64,000 nt of DNA from Paractinoplanes deccanensis. Its GTDB lineage: Bacteria > Actinomycetota > Actinomycetes > Mycobacteriales > Micromonosporaceae. Below, one piece after another: positions 50,908-58,696 of the stretch. The stretch's first letter is position 1, and the number at the start of each line of letters is the position of its first letter. The translations under genes were made by a program, and so were the position numbers. The notes beneath the pieces were generated by a model, which searched no databases, was not told the DNA's origin, and saw only the letters and a program-made list of their open reading frames with translations. Location of the stretch: positions 1 through 64,000 of the forward strand of contig NZ_BOMI01000146.1 of the NCBI RefSeq assembly GCF_016862115.1, written 5' to 3'.

Positions 50908-51350
50908 CTCGGCCTCCTCCCGTCGTTCCCCTCACGACTGTCCGGCCCGGAGAGAGCCTCCGGTACGGCCGGCGGTCCCGCCGTGCCGGGCCTTGCGGCC
51001 CCGGCCGCGACGGTGGTCAGCGGGCACGGGAGCCGCCTGCGGACGGCGCGGAGGACGGCGGCGTCGCGGGCGCCGGCGGGCTCCGCGGTCATCACGAGCA
51101 CGCACCTGCGCGCGCCGGCGGCAAGGGTGATCGCCGCGTCGAGGCCGGGGTGGGCGGTGACCGCGCAGGCGACGCCGGGGTACTTGCCGGACCAGCGCTC
51201 GACCGTCTCCCGCACCCCGGTCTGCTCGGGCGCGGCGGCCGCCCCCGCGAGCAGCACACGCAACGGCATCTCGCGGCGCTGCGCCTCGGGAAACGCCGCC
51301 CGCAGCACGTCGTCCGCCGTCCGGCTGTCCAGAATGCCCGCGAGGATCAT
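50871..51350 (-). CDS. Degenerate single-domain USP-like protein
   Basis: A 159-residue protein from ATG 51350. The USP-like alternation (MILAGILDSRTADDVLRAAFPEAQ, MPLRVLLAGA, CVLVMTAEPAGARDAAVLRAVRRRLPCPLTTV) is visible but the nucleotide-loop glycines are lost, and the last ~35 residues are Arg/Gly/Pro-rich and overlap the SDR gene start. It may be a decaying USP or a non-ATP-binding variant. Divergent from the site-2 protease gene. Confidence 0.6.
   Translation of the reverse strand: MILAGILDSRTADDVLRAAFPEAQRREMPLRVLLAGAAAAPEQTGVRETVERWSGKYPGVACAVTAHPGLDAAITLAAGARRCVLVMTAEPAGARDAAVLRAVRRRLPCPLTTVAAGAARPGTAGPPAVPEALSGPDSREGNDGRRPRWNRTSRARWRS
50966..51001. promoter_or_regulatory. Two DosR-like boxes upstream of SDR gene
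   Basis: CGGCC-GGCG-GTCCC (50966-50979, one mismatch) and GGGCC-TTGC-GGCCC (50988-51001, full match), 22 bp apart, 59-94 bp before the SDR start. They lie inside the 3' coding part of the USP-like gene. Confidence 0.4.
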
Positions 51351-51440
51351 GGCCGCTCCCCAGCCCACTGCTTGTCTCCTCAGCGTCGCGCCGGTGGGCC
51401 CGCGCGCGGCAGAGCCGAAGGTCACCCCGGACCGGGCCGC

Positions 51441-51473
51441 GGGACCGTCGCCCGCAGAGGGGCCTTGCGGCCC
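51441..51473. promoter_or_regulatory. DosR/OsdR-like boxes in divergent promoter
   Basis: GGGCC-TTGC-GGCCC (51460-51473), the same 14-mer as at 50988, and GGGAC-CGTC-GCCCG (51441-51454, one mismatch), between the USP-like gene (start 51350) and the site-2 protease gene (start 51523). Confidence 0.5.
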
Positions 51474-51522
51474 TGCCCGTGCCCGCGCGCGTGCGCGATG
51501 GTGGGTGCAGGAGGCGAGCCCC

Positions 51523-52290
51523 ATGCGCCAATCGATCCGGCTCGGCAGGCCGCACGGGATCCCGGTCGGGCTGCACTGGTCCGTCCTGGTGATCATGCTG
51601 CTGCTCACTCAGGGGCTCGCGGTCTCCCTGCTGCCGGCGATGACGGGCGGCTACGCCCCGGCCGGGTACTGGCTCGCCTCCGCCGGCTTCGCCGCTCTCC
51701 TGCTCGTCGCGCTCCTGCTGCACGAGTACGCCCACGCGCGTGCCGCCCAGCACTACGGCCTGCGGGTCCGCTCGATCACGCTGTGGATGTTCGGCGGCGT
51801 CGCCGAGCTCGACGGTGAGCCGCCGCATCCGCGCGCCGAGCTGCTGATCGCGCTGGCCGGTCCGGCGGCGAGCCTGGCCACCGCGGGCGTCCTCCTGCTC
51901 GCGGTCGGGCCGGCGGACTCGCTGCGTGCCGGTCTGCTCGAGGCGGGCCTGGGCTGGCTCGCCGTGATGAACATCGTGCTGGCCGTCTTCAACATGCTGC
52001 CCGGTGCGCCGCTGGACGGCGGGCGGGCGCTGGGTGCGGTCATCTGGTGGGCGCGCGGCGACCGTGCCGCGGCCCGCCGCGCCGCGGCCGTGGCCGGAGT
52101 CGTCCTCGGCCTGGTCATGGCGCTCGGTGGCCTGTTCCTCAGCGTGGCGACCCGGTCGATCGCCGGCCTGTGGCTGATCCTGCTGGGCTGGTTCCTGGCG
52201 GCCGTGGCGCATGACGAGGAGGCGCGCCTCGACCGGGCCCGCCGCGGGGAGGACGTCCGCGCGGGCGCGGATCGGGGGCGCCGGCCATGA
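51523..52290 (+). CDS. Site-2 protease family membrane metalloprotease (Rv2625c-like)
   Basis: A 255-residue M50 intramembrane protease with about six helices. The zinc motif HEYAH is at 67-71 and the third ligand region NMLPGAPLDGGR at 157-168. No PDZ or CBS domain, as in M. tuberculosis Rv2625c, which sits next to hrp1 in the DosR regulon. Such enzymes cut anti-sigma factors or other membrane proteins in the bilayer. The target is unknown. GGAGG precedes the ATG by a few bases, and DosR-like boxes lie upstream. Confidence 0.92.
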   Translation: MRQSIRLGRPHGIPVGLHWSVLVIMLLLTQGLAVSLLPAMTGGYAPAGYWLASAGFAALLLVALLLHEYAHARAAQHYGLRVRSITLWMFGGVAELDGEPPHPRAELLIALAGPAASLATAGVLLLAVGPADSLRAGLLEAGLGWLAVMNIVLAVFNMLPGAPLDGGRALGAVIWWARGDRAAARRAAAVAGVVLGLVMALGGLFLSVATRSIAGLWLILLGWFLAAVAHDEEARLDRARRGEDVRAGADRGRRP

Positions 52291-52309
52291 CGGCAAGGAG
52301 GTGGGAACG

Positions 52310-52801
52310 ATGACCCGAATCGTGCGCATCCTCGACCCGAGAACGGGCGAGGTCGTGCGAGTGTGCCGGGGGCCCGGCCCGTCCGGGGTCTGCCCCCTGC
52401 GCGGTGCGAACGGCGTAGTGCCCTGCGCCGGCTTCCTGATCGCGCCGGTCGGCGGCGACCCGCAGTACTGGCCGCTCTCCGTGCCGCGCGGCTACCTGCA
52501 CTGCGACGTTCCCTGGAACGAGCGCGCGCGGGCGTACATGACGAAGGCGCAACGGTCGCACGCCCGCTGGGCGGAGGGCCTGGCACACGAGACCAGCAGG
52601 TTGTACCGGCTGGCCGCGGCCGGTGATCGCCGGTACCGGAAGATGTCACCCTACGAGCTCGAGACGACGGCGCTGTGGCGCTGGCGGAAGTCCCCCTTCG
52701 CCGAGGCGGACCGGCGCCGGGAGGAACGGTCCCGGCATCGTGCGGGCACCTATCTCGGCTTCATCAGGCATCGGCGCAGTGCGAGCGCGGCAAAACAATG
52801 A
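52310..52801 (+). CDS. Hypothetical Cys-containing protein
   Basis: A 163-residue basic protein with a strong AAGGAGGTG ribosome site, 19 bp after the protease gene. Cysteines at 19, 28, 39 and 65 lie in its N-terminal half (VCRGPGPSGVCPLRGANGVVPCAG) and could bind metal or a disulfide. The C-terminal half is helical and Arg-rich. No membrane segment. Probably co-transcribed with the site-2 protease. The family is not recognised. Confidence 0.72.
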   Translation: MTRIVRILDPRTGEVVRVCRGPGPSGVCPLRGANGVVPCAGFLIAPVGGDPQYWPLSVPRGYLHCDVPWNERARAYMTKAQRSHARWAEGLAHETSRLYRLAAAGDRRYRKMSPYELETTALWRWRKSPFAEADRRREERSRHRAGTYLGFIRHRRSASAAKQ

Positions 52802-52821
52802 GGCGACGGCACGTGAGGCGA

Positions 52822-52857
52822 CGGCGAGGCCCGGGCGGAGCCGCCCGGGCCTCGCCG
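52822..52857. terminator. Long bidirectional hairpin (about 17-bp stem)
   Basis: GCGAGGCCCGGGCGG (52824-52838) is inverted at 52841-52855, with two more flanking pairs. It lies between the convergent genes ending at 52801 and 52865. Confidence 0.8.
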
Positions 52858-52864
52858 CGACGCG

Positions 52865-53290
52865 TCAGTCCTTCGAGCGGAAGGCCGTCGCGAGCTGACC
52901 GAGCCCCACGATCATGGCGATCATGGAGCCGGCTATGCCGACGACGAGCATGACCCGGGTGACCAGTGCCCAGTCGAAGCCGCCGGTGAAGCTGAACGGG
53001 AACACCTCCCAGATCCGGATCAGCGCGATCAGCCCGGCGCCGGTGGTGGCCAGCCCGCCGAGCGCGGTCAGCCAGCGCGGGTCGTGGATGATCCACACCG
53101 CGTTGACGACGACGCCGACTACCAGCGACAGGTTCACCGCGAGCAGGACCTGGGTGGTGTCGGCGGTGAGGAACGGCACGGCGTCCCAGCCAGGCCATCG
53201 GTTGATCACGTAGAGCAGCGCCGCGTCGACGGCCGCCGCGATCACGTAGCCGGTCCGCCGGCCCGTCGGGCGGCGTACCTCGGTTGTCAT
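52865..53290 (-). CDS. Four-helix membrane protein, unknown function
   Basis: A 141-residue integral membrane protein with helices near residues 13-30, 43-66, 72-92 and 108-132, and charged ends. GGAGGAG precedes the start. It lies 9 bp after the ABC-ATPase gene on the same strand, so the two are co-transcribed, but it has no EAA motif and is not a permease of that family. Function unknown. Confidence 0.78.
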   Translation of the reverse strand: MTTEVRRPTGRRTGYVIAAAVDAALLYVINRWPGWDAVPFLTADTTQVLLAVNLSLVVGVVVNAVWIIHDPRWLTALGGLATTGAGLIALIRIWEVFPFSFTGGFDWALVTRVMLVVGIAGSMIAMIVGLGQLATAFRSKD

Positions 53291-53299
53291 CTCTCCTCC

Positions 53300-54499
53300 T
53301 CAGGCCGCCGCGACGGCCGGCGCCGCGGGCTCGGTGGACGGGGCGGGGACCGCCATGCCGTCGGCGGGATCGAAGAAGTACGCGGCGCCGAGATCCACGC
53401 GCAGCCGCACCGGGCGGCCGATGGCCACGTCGGCGCCCTGGCCGACCTTGGCGGTCCACAGCTGGGTGCCGGCCGACTCGTCGACCGCGACCGGCACGTC
53501 GCCGTCGGCCAGGGCGCGCAGTCCGTCCGTCGGCGGCGCGAACAGCACGTGTTTCTCGTCGCCGAGCGACTCCACGCCCAGCGGGACGGCCTCCAGCGCT
53601 TCCTCGTCCGGCCCGGCCGGCGAGAACGCGGCCGGGCGCAGCCCGATCACCACCGGCGAGCCGATGTAGCGCGCGAGGTCCACCCGCTCGGCGAGAGGGC
53701 CGGGAAGCTCGATCGTGCGGCCGCCGAGGTCCACGGTCAGCCGGATGCCGGCCCGGCGGACGGTGACGGTGGCGAAGTTCATGCTGGGTGAGCCCATGAA
53801 CCCGGCGACGAACCGGTTGGCGGGGGCGCGGTAGAGCTCGTCGGGCGTGCCGACCTGCTGAAGCCGGCCCTTGTCCACGACGGCGATCCGGTCGCCCAGC
53901 GTCATGGCCTCGATCTGGTCGTGCGTCACGTAGACCGTGGTGATGCGATACCGCTGATGCAGTCGCGCGAGCTCGGCGCGCATCGACACCCGCAGTTTGG
54001 CGTCGAGGTTGGACAGCGGCTCGTCGAGCAGGAAGACCCGTGGCTGGCGCACCATGGCGCGGCCCATCGCGACCCGCTGGCGCTGGCCACCGGAGAGGGC
54101 TTTCGGCTTGCGGTCCAGCAGGCCGCCGAGCCCCAGCAGGTCGGCGGTGCTGGTCACCTGCTCGCCGATGCGCTCCTTGCCGACGTGCTGCAACTTGAGC
54201 GCGAAACCCATGTTGTCCCGCACCGTCATGTGCGGATAGAGCGCGTAGTTCTGGAACACCATGGCGATGTCCCGTTGCTTCGGCGCCCAGTCGGTCACCC
54301 GCTCGCCGTCGATCAGGACGTCGCCGCCGGTCACGTCCTCGAGCCCGGCGATCATGCGCAGTACCGTCGACTTCCCGCAGCCGGACGGCCCGACGAGCAC
54401 GAGGAACTCGCCGTCGGCGATGGTCAGGCTGAAGTCGTCGACGGCCTTGGTGCCGCCCGGAAAGACCTTCGTCAGGTGATCGAGCCGCACGACGGACAT
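53300..54499 (-). CDS. Sugar ABC transporter ATP-binding protein (UgpC/MsmK type)
   Basis: A 399-residue ATPase. Walker A GPSGCGKST, signature LSGGQRQRVAMGRA, Walker B VFLLDEPLSNLD and the switch His (VYVTHDQIEA) are intact. A C-terminal TOBE/OB region (residues ~240-375) marks the CUT1 class. Such proteins power several sugar importers in actinomycetes, so it could serve the permeases at 1345-3140, though most genomes have one main MsiK elsewhere. It lies 9 bp downstream of the membrane-anchored protein gene and has no permease beside it. Confidence 0.93.
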   Translation of the reverse strand: MSVVRLDHLTKVFPGGTKAVDDFSLTIADGEFLVLVGPSGCGKSTVLRMIAGLEDVTGGDVLIDGERVTDWAPKQRDIAMVFQNYALYPHMTVRDNMGFALKLQHVGKERIGEQVTSTADLLGLGGLLDRKPKALSGGQRQRVAMGRAMVRQPRVFLLDEPLSNLDAKLRVSMRAELARLHQRYRITTVYVTHDQIEAMTLGDRIAVVDKGRLQQVGTPDELYRAPANRFVAGFMGSPSMNFATVTVRRAGIRLTVDLGGRTIELPGPLAERVDLARYIGSPVVIGLRPAAFSPAGPDEEALEAVPLGVESLGDEKHVLFAPPTDGLRALADGDVPVAVDESAGTQLWTAKVGQGADVAIGRPVRLRVDLGAAYFFDPADGMAVPAPSTEPAAPAVAAA

Positions 54500-54508
54500 G
54501 GCTCCTCC

Positions 54509-55654
54509 TCAGTTGGCGGTGCGGATCGCGACAGTGGCGCCGTTGTTCCAGACCATCGAGTCGCTCAGGGCGGCCGACGCCTTGCCGGCACCACCGGCCT
54601 CGATCTCGAGGGAGCCCCCGGAGATCCCGGCGGGGCGGCGGAACGCGAACGTATAGGTGTGCGAGCCGCGAGCGGGTGGTGGCGCCAGGCTCACCCGCAT
54701 CCAGGGGATCCGCGGTCCGGTGATCACGGCCGGCCAGGCCGTCCCGGCCCGTTCCAGGCCCTCGGAGGGGAAGAACTCGATCAACGCCTGCGCCGGGCGG
54801 GTCCCCCGCACGTGCCGGACGGTCACGGCGACCGTGCCGTACCGGAAGCCGTCGACGGCCGGCCCGAGGACCAGTTCTCCCGCGGTGACGGCGACGTCCG
54901 TGACGTACGGGTTGAGCGCCATCCGGACGGGCCCGCTGACCTGGTCGAAGTGCCCGCCGGCCCAGCGGTAGCCGCGACGCTGCCACACCTGCGGCGTGCG
55001 GTCGTCGCAGCACACCTGGTAGTCGGCCACGCGGGCGGTGACGACGCCGTCGTCCGACACCCGGACGCTGCCGGCGCCGATGTCACGGATCGCTCCGGTC
55101 GTCGCGACGACCGTTCCCATCGTGACGATGCGGCCCGCGGCGTTCCGGTCGAAGGCGACGACCTGCTGGCTGCCGCCCTCGATCAGGCATCCGATGCGTG
55201 CCACGGTCTCGTCCGCCCCGTCCCGGTCGAGGTCGCCGTAGGCGACGTCCAGGATGACGATCTCCATACCCCTCGGCGGCCCGTGCGGGGCCGGCGTCGT
55301 CTCCTGCTCGATCGGCACGACGCCGTCACGGAACCGCAGCCGTCCGGAGGGACCTCGCACGTTGTCCTTCGGCCAGGGCGGAATGGTGAGCGTGGCGTTC
55401 TGCAGCGTCGCCAGGGCGATGTGGCCGTCCGGGACGGCCCGTGGCCGGGACGGCGACGGCGTCCCCGAGGACGGCGGTGCCGGCACGGCGGGAGTCTCGG
55501 CCTCGTCACCGCGCCGCAGCAGCAGGGCGATCACGAGCGGGACGAGCAGAGCGAGAGTGGCCAGAGCCGCGACCAGGGCCACCCGCCACGTGTGCCGCTT
55601 CTTCTCCGGCGGCTCCGGAAACGCGGGGAACCGCACGGTGGGTCGATCGGACAT
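54509..55654 (-). CDS. Membrane-anchored extracytoplasmic protein, unknown function
   Basis: About 381 residues: short cytoplasmic N-terminus, one helix (VALVAALATLALLVPLVIALLL, ~25-46), a Pro/Ser linker, then an extracytoplasmic domain. That domain contains a DLDRDGADE motif like the calcium loops of FG-GAP/VCBS repeats (VAYGDLDRDGADETVARIGC) and a Cys pair (YQVCCDD). Lies upstream of the ABC-ATPase gene in the same direction with a 9-bp gap. A surface-sensing or binding role is possible but unproven. Confidence 0.75.
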   Translation of the reverse strand: MSDRPTVRFPAFPEPPEKKRHTWRVALVAALATLALLVPLVIALLLRRGDEAETPAVPAPPSSGTPSPSRPRAVPDGHIALATLQNATLTIPPWPKDNVRGPSGRLRFRDGVVPIEQETTPAPHGPPRGMEIVILDVAYGDLDRDGADETVARIGCLIEGGSQQVVAFDRNAAGRIVTMGTVVATTGAIRDIGAGSVRVSDDGVVTARVADYQVCCDDRTPQVWQRRGYRWAGGHFDQVSGPVRMALNPYVTDVAVTAGELVLGPAVDGFRYGTVAVTVRHVRGTRPAQALIEFFPSEGLERAGTAWPAVITGPRIPWMRVSLAPPPARGSHTYTFAFRRPAGISGGSLEIEAGGAGKASAALSDSMVWNNGATVAIRTAN

Positions 55655-55803
55655 CACACACCCCCGAGGCCTTCCCCTTCACCGTGCTCGGGTGGCGAGG
55701 TGACGCACCAGGGGCCGAGGTCGTGTCGCAGGGGGACCGACGACTCTGGCGGGCGCGCCGGCACCGCGATGAGCTGAGGGCGAGGACGTACGGGGAGGCC
55801 CGG

Positions 55804-56490
55804 ATGGACAGGCTCAGGTCGGCCCGCGTGATGGCCGGCTACGACGCGTCCCCGGCCGCGAACCTCGCTCTCGACGTCGCCGCGGTCCTCCTCCCGCGCA
55901 CCCACGCCTGGATCACGTACCTGTGGACGCCGCCGTTCGCCGACGGCACGGTGTGCCGCCGGCTGTGGCGGGACGCCACCAGCCTCGGCGCCTTCGTGGC
56001 GGCGATCGAGCGCGAGGGCGAGGCGGCGGCCGAACGGCGGGCCGCGATGGGCGTCGCCCTCGCCCGCGCCGCGGGGTGGTCCGCCGAGCCGCTGGTCGAG
56101 CGCGGCTACGGCGCCGTGGGCCTGCAACTGGCCGATCTCGCCGAGAAGCTCGGCCCCGACCTCGTGCTGATGGGCACGCCGGGGTGCGGTGCCGTCACCG
56201 GCACGGTCGTGCGCTACTCACCCCGGCCCGTGCTGATGATCCCCTTCCCGTTGCTCGCCGCCGAGCGGGTGGCGCTGCGTGACGGGCCGGTCGTCGCCGG
56301 CTGTGCCGGGGCGCCCGACCTGTTCGCCCCGCGCGAGCTGGTCGAAGGGCCGGCCGGCGCCGAGCGCCTCGCCGCCGTGGCGGCCGCACGGCGGGCCGCC
56401 GTGATCGTCGCCGGCGCGCGGACCGCGGCGGATCTGCACGACTGCCCACGCCCCGTCCTGATCGTTCCCGAGCCTCGTGGAGGGACCTGA
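55804..56490 (+). CDS. Universal stress protein with shortened second domain
   Basis: A 228-residue paralogue of the USP at 48800. Domain 1 keeps the special insertion (YLWTPPFADGTVCRRLWRD, FVAAIEREGEAAAERRAAMGVALA) and LVLMGTPGCGAVTGTVV, while domain 2 is reduced to about 75 residues (VVAGCAGAPDLFAPRELVEGPA...RPVLIVPEP) and has lost its nucleotide loop. GGGGAGG precedes the ATG. Its stop overlaps the start of the deazaflavin-type oxidoreductase by 1 bp, so the two are coupled. Confidence 0.82.
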   Translation: MDRLRSARVMAGYDASPAANLALDVAAVLLPRTHAWITYLWTPPFADGTVCRRLWRDATSLGAFVAAIEREGEAAAERRAAMGVALARAAGWSAEPLVERGYGAVGLQLADLAEKLGPDLVLMGTPGCGAVTGTVVRYSPRPVLMIPFPLLAAERVALRDGPVVAGCAGAPDLFAPRELVEGPAGAERLAAVAAARRAAVIVAGARTAADLHDCPRPVLIVPEPRGGT

Positions 56491-57149
56491 TGTCGTCTTA
56501 CGCCGACCGTCTGCGTGCCATGTACCCCGGCGGGCGGGCCAACGCGACCGCCCGCCGGTACGCCCGTTTCTGGGCCGTCGTGCAGGGCGCCGGCCTGCTT
56601 CCCCGGCGCTGGGTGACGCTCGAGGTGCCCGGGCGCCGGACCGGCCGGATCACCCGGTTCCCGCTCGGCATGGCCGACTGGCGGGGTGACTGGTATCTGG
56701 TGTCCATGCTCGGCGACGAGTGCAACTGGGTGCGCAACGTCCGCGCCGCCGGTGGCCGGGCGACGCTGCGGCGCGGGGTCGCCCGAGCCTGCCGGTTGGT
56801 CGAGGTGCCGGCGACCGGCCGGGCGCCGATCATCAAGCGCTACCTGCGGAAGGTTCCCGGCGGACGGCCGCACATTCCCGTCGACCGGCACGCGCCGCTG
56901 GCGGAGTTCGACGCGGTCGCGGGCCGCTACCCCGTCTTCCGTGTGGAGACCGTGGCGAAGGCGGGCCGCGGGTGGCGCAGCAGGCGCCGCATGGCGGCGC
57001 CGGTGATCGCCGACGTCACCGCGGCCATGAGCAGCCCGGCGCCGGCACCGACCGTCACCACCACGGCGACGGGCTGCCCGGGGTGCCAGAGCGGTGTGGC
57101 CACGGCCAGGAACACGCCCAGGCCGGCCAGCCAGGCGAGGGCCGTGTAG
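56490..57149 (+). CDS. Deazaflavin-dependent nitroreductase-family protein with antisense-derived tail
   Basis: A 219-residue Ddn-family split barrel. Residues 1-155 contain the family core (WVTLEVPGRRTGRITRFPLGMADW, WYLVSMLGDECNWVRNVRAAGGRATLRRG, and the closing FDAVAGRYPVFRVE). Family members normally stop about there. This one reads on for ~60 further residues of low-complexity sequence that is antisense to the convergent membrane-protein gene (223-bp overlap), suggesting its original stop codon was lost. Coupled to the USP gene upstream. Confidence 0.82.
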   Translation: MSSYADRLRAMYPGGRANATARRYARFWAVVQGAGLLPRRWVTLEVPGRRTGRITRFPLGMADWRGDWYLVSMLGDECNWVRNVRAAGGRATLRRGVARACRLVEVPATGRAPIIKRYLRKVPGGRPHIPVDRHAPLAEFDAVAGRYPVFRVETVAKAGRGWRSRRRMAAPVIADVTAAMSSPAPAPTVTTTATGCPGCQSGVATARNTPRPASQARAV

Positions 57150-57541
57150 ACGATCCAGGCCGCCGAACGCCGCAGCAGCGTGCGCAGGACGAGCCACTGC
57201 GCCGTCCCGATGGAGGCCAGCAAGACCGGCCCGCCGGCGATCAGCACGACCGGCGCCGCCGCCGGCCACGTCGAGGGCATCATGCCGATCGCGTACGCGA
57301 GCACGGCCGCACCCGCCGTCGCCGCCACCCACCGGCGCACCGGGAAGCCGTCGAGAACCTCCCGGAGCACGATGGCCTGGGCGAGGCCGAGCATCGTGCC
57401 CTCCACCGCACCGGCCGCCAGGATCGCCGCGAGAGCGACCGCGGCCGGGGCTGCCGCCGTCAGCGCGCCGGCGACGACCGGCACGCAGAAGCCGGCGAAC
57501 TCGCCCGCCGTCACGACGGTGAACCACCGGAGCGGATTCAT
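56927..57541 (-). CDS. Multi-pass membrane protein, unknown function
   Basis: A 204-residue membrane protein with about six helices rich in Ala, Val and Gly, including PVVAGALTAAAPAAVALAAILAAGAVEGTMLGLAQAIVL. A charged segment (LREVLDGFPVRRW) sits between helices 2 and 3. Pattern resembles proteins of actinomycete stress clusters but no family is recognised. Its 3' half overlaps the convergent oxidoreductase gene. Confidence 0.75.
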   Translation of the reverse strand: MNPLRWFTVVTAGEFAGFCVPVVAGALTAAAPAAVALAAILAAGAVEGTMLGLAQAIVLREVLDGFPVRRWVAATAGAAVLAYAIGMMPSTWPAAAPVVLIAGGPVLLASIGTAQWLVLRTLLRRSAAWIVYTALAWLAGLGVFLAVATPLWHPGQPVAVVVTVGAGAGLLMAAVTSAITGAAMRRLLRHPRPAFATVSTRKTG

Positions 57542-57572
57542 CGCCGTCCTCCTTCCGCTGTCATCGGCCGCC

Positions 57573-57608
57573 GGGCCGGACGGTCCGCGCGACCGGGACC
57601 TCGTGCCC
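57573..57608. promoter_or_regulatory. Possible pair of DosR-like boxes
   Basis: GGGCC-GGAC-GGTCC (57573-57586) and GGGAC-CTCG-TGCCC (57595-57608), one mismatch each and 22 bp apart, in the 127-bp gap between the membrane-protein gene and the Cys/His-repeat gene. Confidence 0.35.
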
Positions 57609-57668
57609 TCGCGGCGCCGCCGGCCGGCGTCCTAGCCTCGACTCGAACCCTCGAGGAGAGGAGCCGAG

Positions 57669-57989
57669 ATGGACATCCTCCGGCAGGCGCTCTGTGCGAT
57701 GGGGCGACACTCGGGCGAGTGGTCGCACCCCGGCAGCCGCTGCGAGACGATCCGGACCTGCTCGGCCTGCGGGCGGACCGAGGAGCGTTCCCGCCACGAC
57801 TGGGGCGACTGGGGCTATGCGGGCGGCTGCGAGCAGGTCCGCAGGTGCCTGCGGTGCGGCGCGCCGGACTCGTGGCCGGATCACGACTGGGGGCCGTGGC
57901 TCTACGCGAACACCGAGTTCAACTCGCCGCAGGTCCGCACGTGCCGCCGATGCCACACCAGCGAGCGGACGTCACCCACGTACCGGTGA
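57669..57989 (+). CDS. Small three-repeat Cys/His (zinc-ribbon-like) protein
   Basis: A 106-residue protein built from three units of about 29 residues. Each starts with a H-x-x-G/E-x-W block (His14, HDWGDW at 43-48, HDWGPW at 72-77). The first two units continue to C-x5-C-x2-C (25/31/34 and 54/60/63), and the third ends in C-x2-C (92/95). It should bind zinc or another metal in tandem sites. GAGGAGAGGAG precedes the ATG. Likely stress-induced from the boxes upstream. Function unknown. Confidence 0.8.
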   Translation: MDILRQALCAMGRHSGEWSHPGSRCETIRTCSACGRTEERSRHDWGDWGYAGGCEQVRRCLRCGAPDSWPDHDWGPWLYANTEFNSPQVRTCRRCHTSERTSPTYR

Positions 57990-58006
57990 CGTCCGCCGCC
58001 CGGTCG

Positions 58007-58696
58007 TCAGGCCGAGCCGAAGCCCAGCCCGGTGGAGAGCATCTGACGGTCGTCGAGGTCGTACGTCAGGTTGCCCTTGACGTCGACCACCCCGGCCACC
58101 TGACGGGTCAGCCGCAGGGCCAGGTCGGCCGTCGACCAGCGGTCGGCGCGGCCGGTCAGCGTCACCACCCCGTCCGCGACGGTGACGGTCACCTCGGTGT
58201 CCGAGCCGATGAGGAATTTGCCGAACACGCCGTTCACGATCTCGGCCTCGATCTCGTCGTCCGGGCGCAGGTGCACCTTCAGCAGGTCGCCGCGGGTGAC
58301 GATGCCGACGAGCCGGCCCATCTCGTCGACCACGGGCAGGCGCTTGACGTGCTCGTCGTCCATGACGCGGGCGGCGGCCGCCAGGGGCGTGCCGGTGGGC
58401 ACGGTCACCGCCGGGCTGCTCATCAGGTCGGTCGCCGTGCCGGCGAGCGCCTTGGCGCGCTCCCCGCGACGGCGGCGCCCCTCGAAGAGGCGGGGCTGCT
58501 CGTCACCCGCGTACTCGATCTTGCGAAGCAGGTCGGCCTCGGAGACCACCCCGGCCACCCGCTGGTAATCGTCCACCACCGGAACGGCGCTGAAGTTGCG
58601 GCTCACCAGCAGGTCGACCAGCTCACGGTACGAGGTGCCCGGCGCCGCGGTCACGACCGCCTGGGTCATCACGTCGTCCACGGTCCAGGTCTTCAT
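58007..58696 (-). CDS. CBS-pair protein with C-terminal BON domain
   Basis: A 229-residue protein. CBS motifs are VMTQAVVTAAPGTSYRELVDLL...VVDDYQRVAGVVSEADLL and LMSSPAVTVPTGTPLAAAARVM...VVDEMGRLVGIVTRGDLL; a BON domain spans ~150-215 (VADGVVTLTGRADRWSTADLALRL). Related to the gene at 39189 but longer, with an Arg-rich linker (FEGRRRRGERAKAL) between the CBS repeats. Nucleotide sensing combined with membrane association is the likely role. I use ATG 58696 after GGAGGG; its start overlaps the SRPBCC gene's end by 74 bp. Confidence 0.9.
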   Translation of the reverse strand: MKTWTVDDVMTQAVVTAAPGTSYRELVDLLVSRNFSAVPVVDDYQRVAGVVSEADLLRKIEYAGDEQPRLFEGRRRRGERAKALAGTATDLMSSPAVTVPTGTPLAAAARVMDDEHVKRLPVVDEMGRLVGIVTRGDLLKVHLRPDDEIEAEIVNGVFGKFLIGSDTEVTVTVADGVVTLTGRADRWSTADLALRLTRQVAGVVDVKGNLTYDLDDRQMLSTGLGFGSA

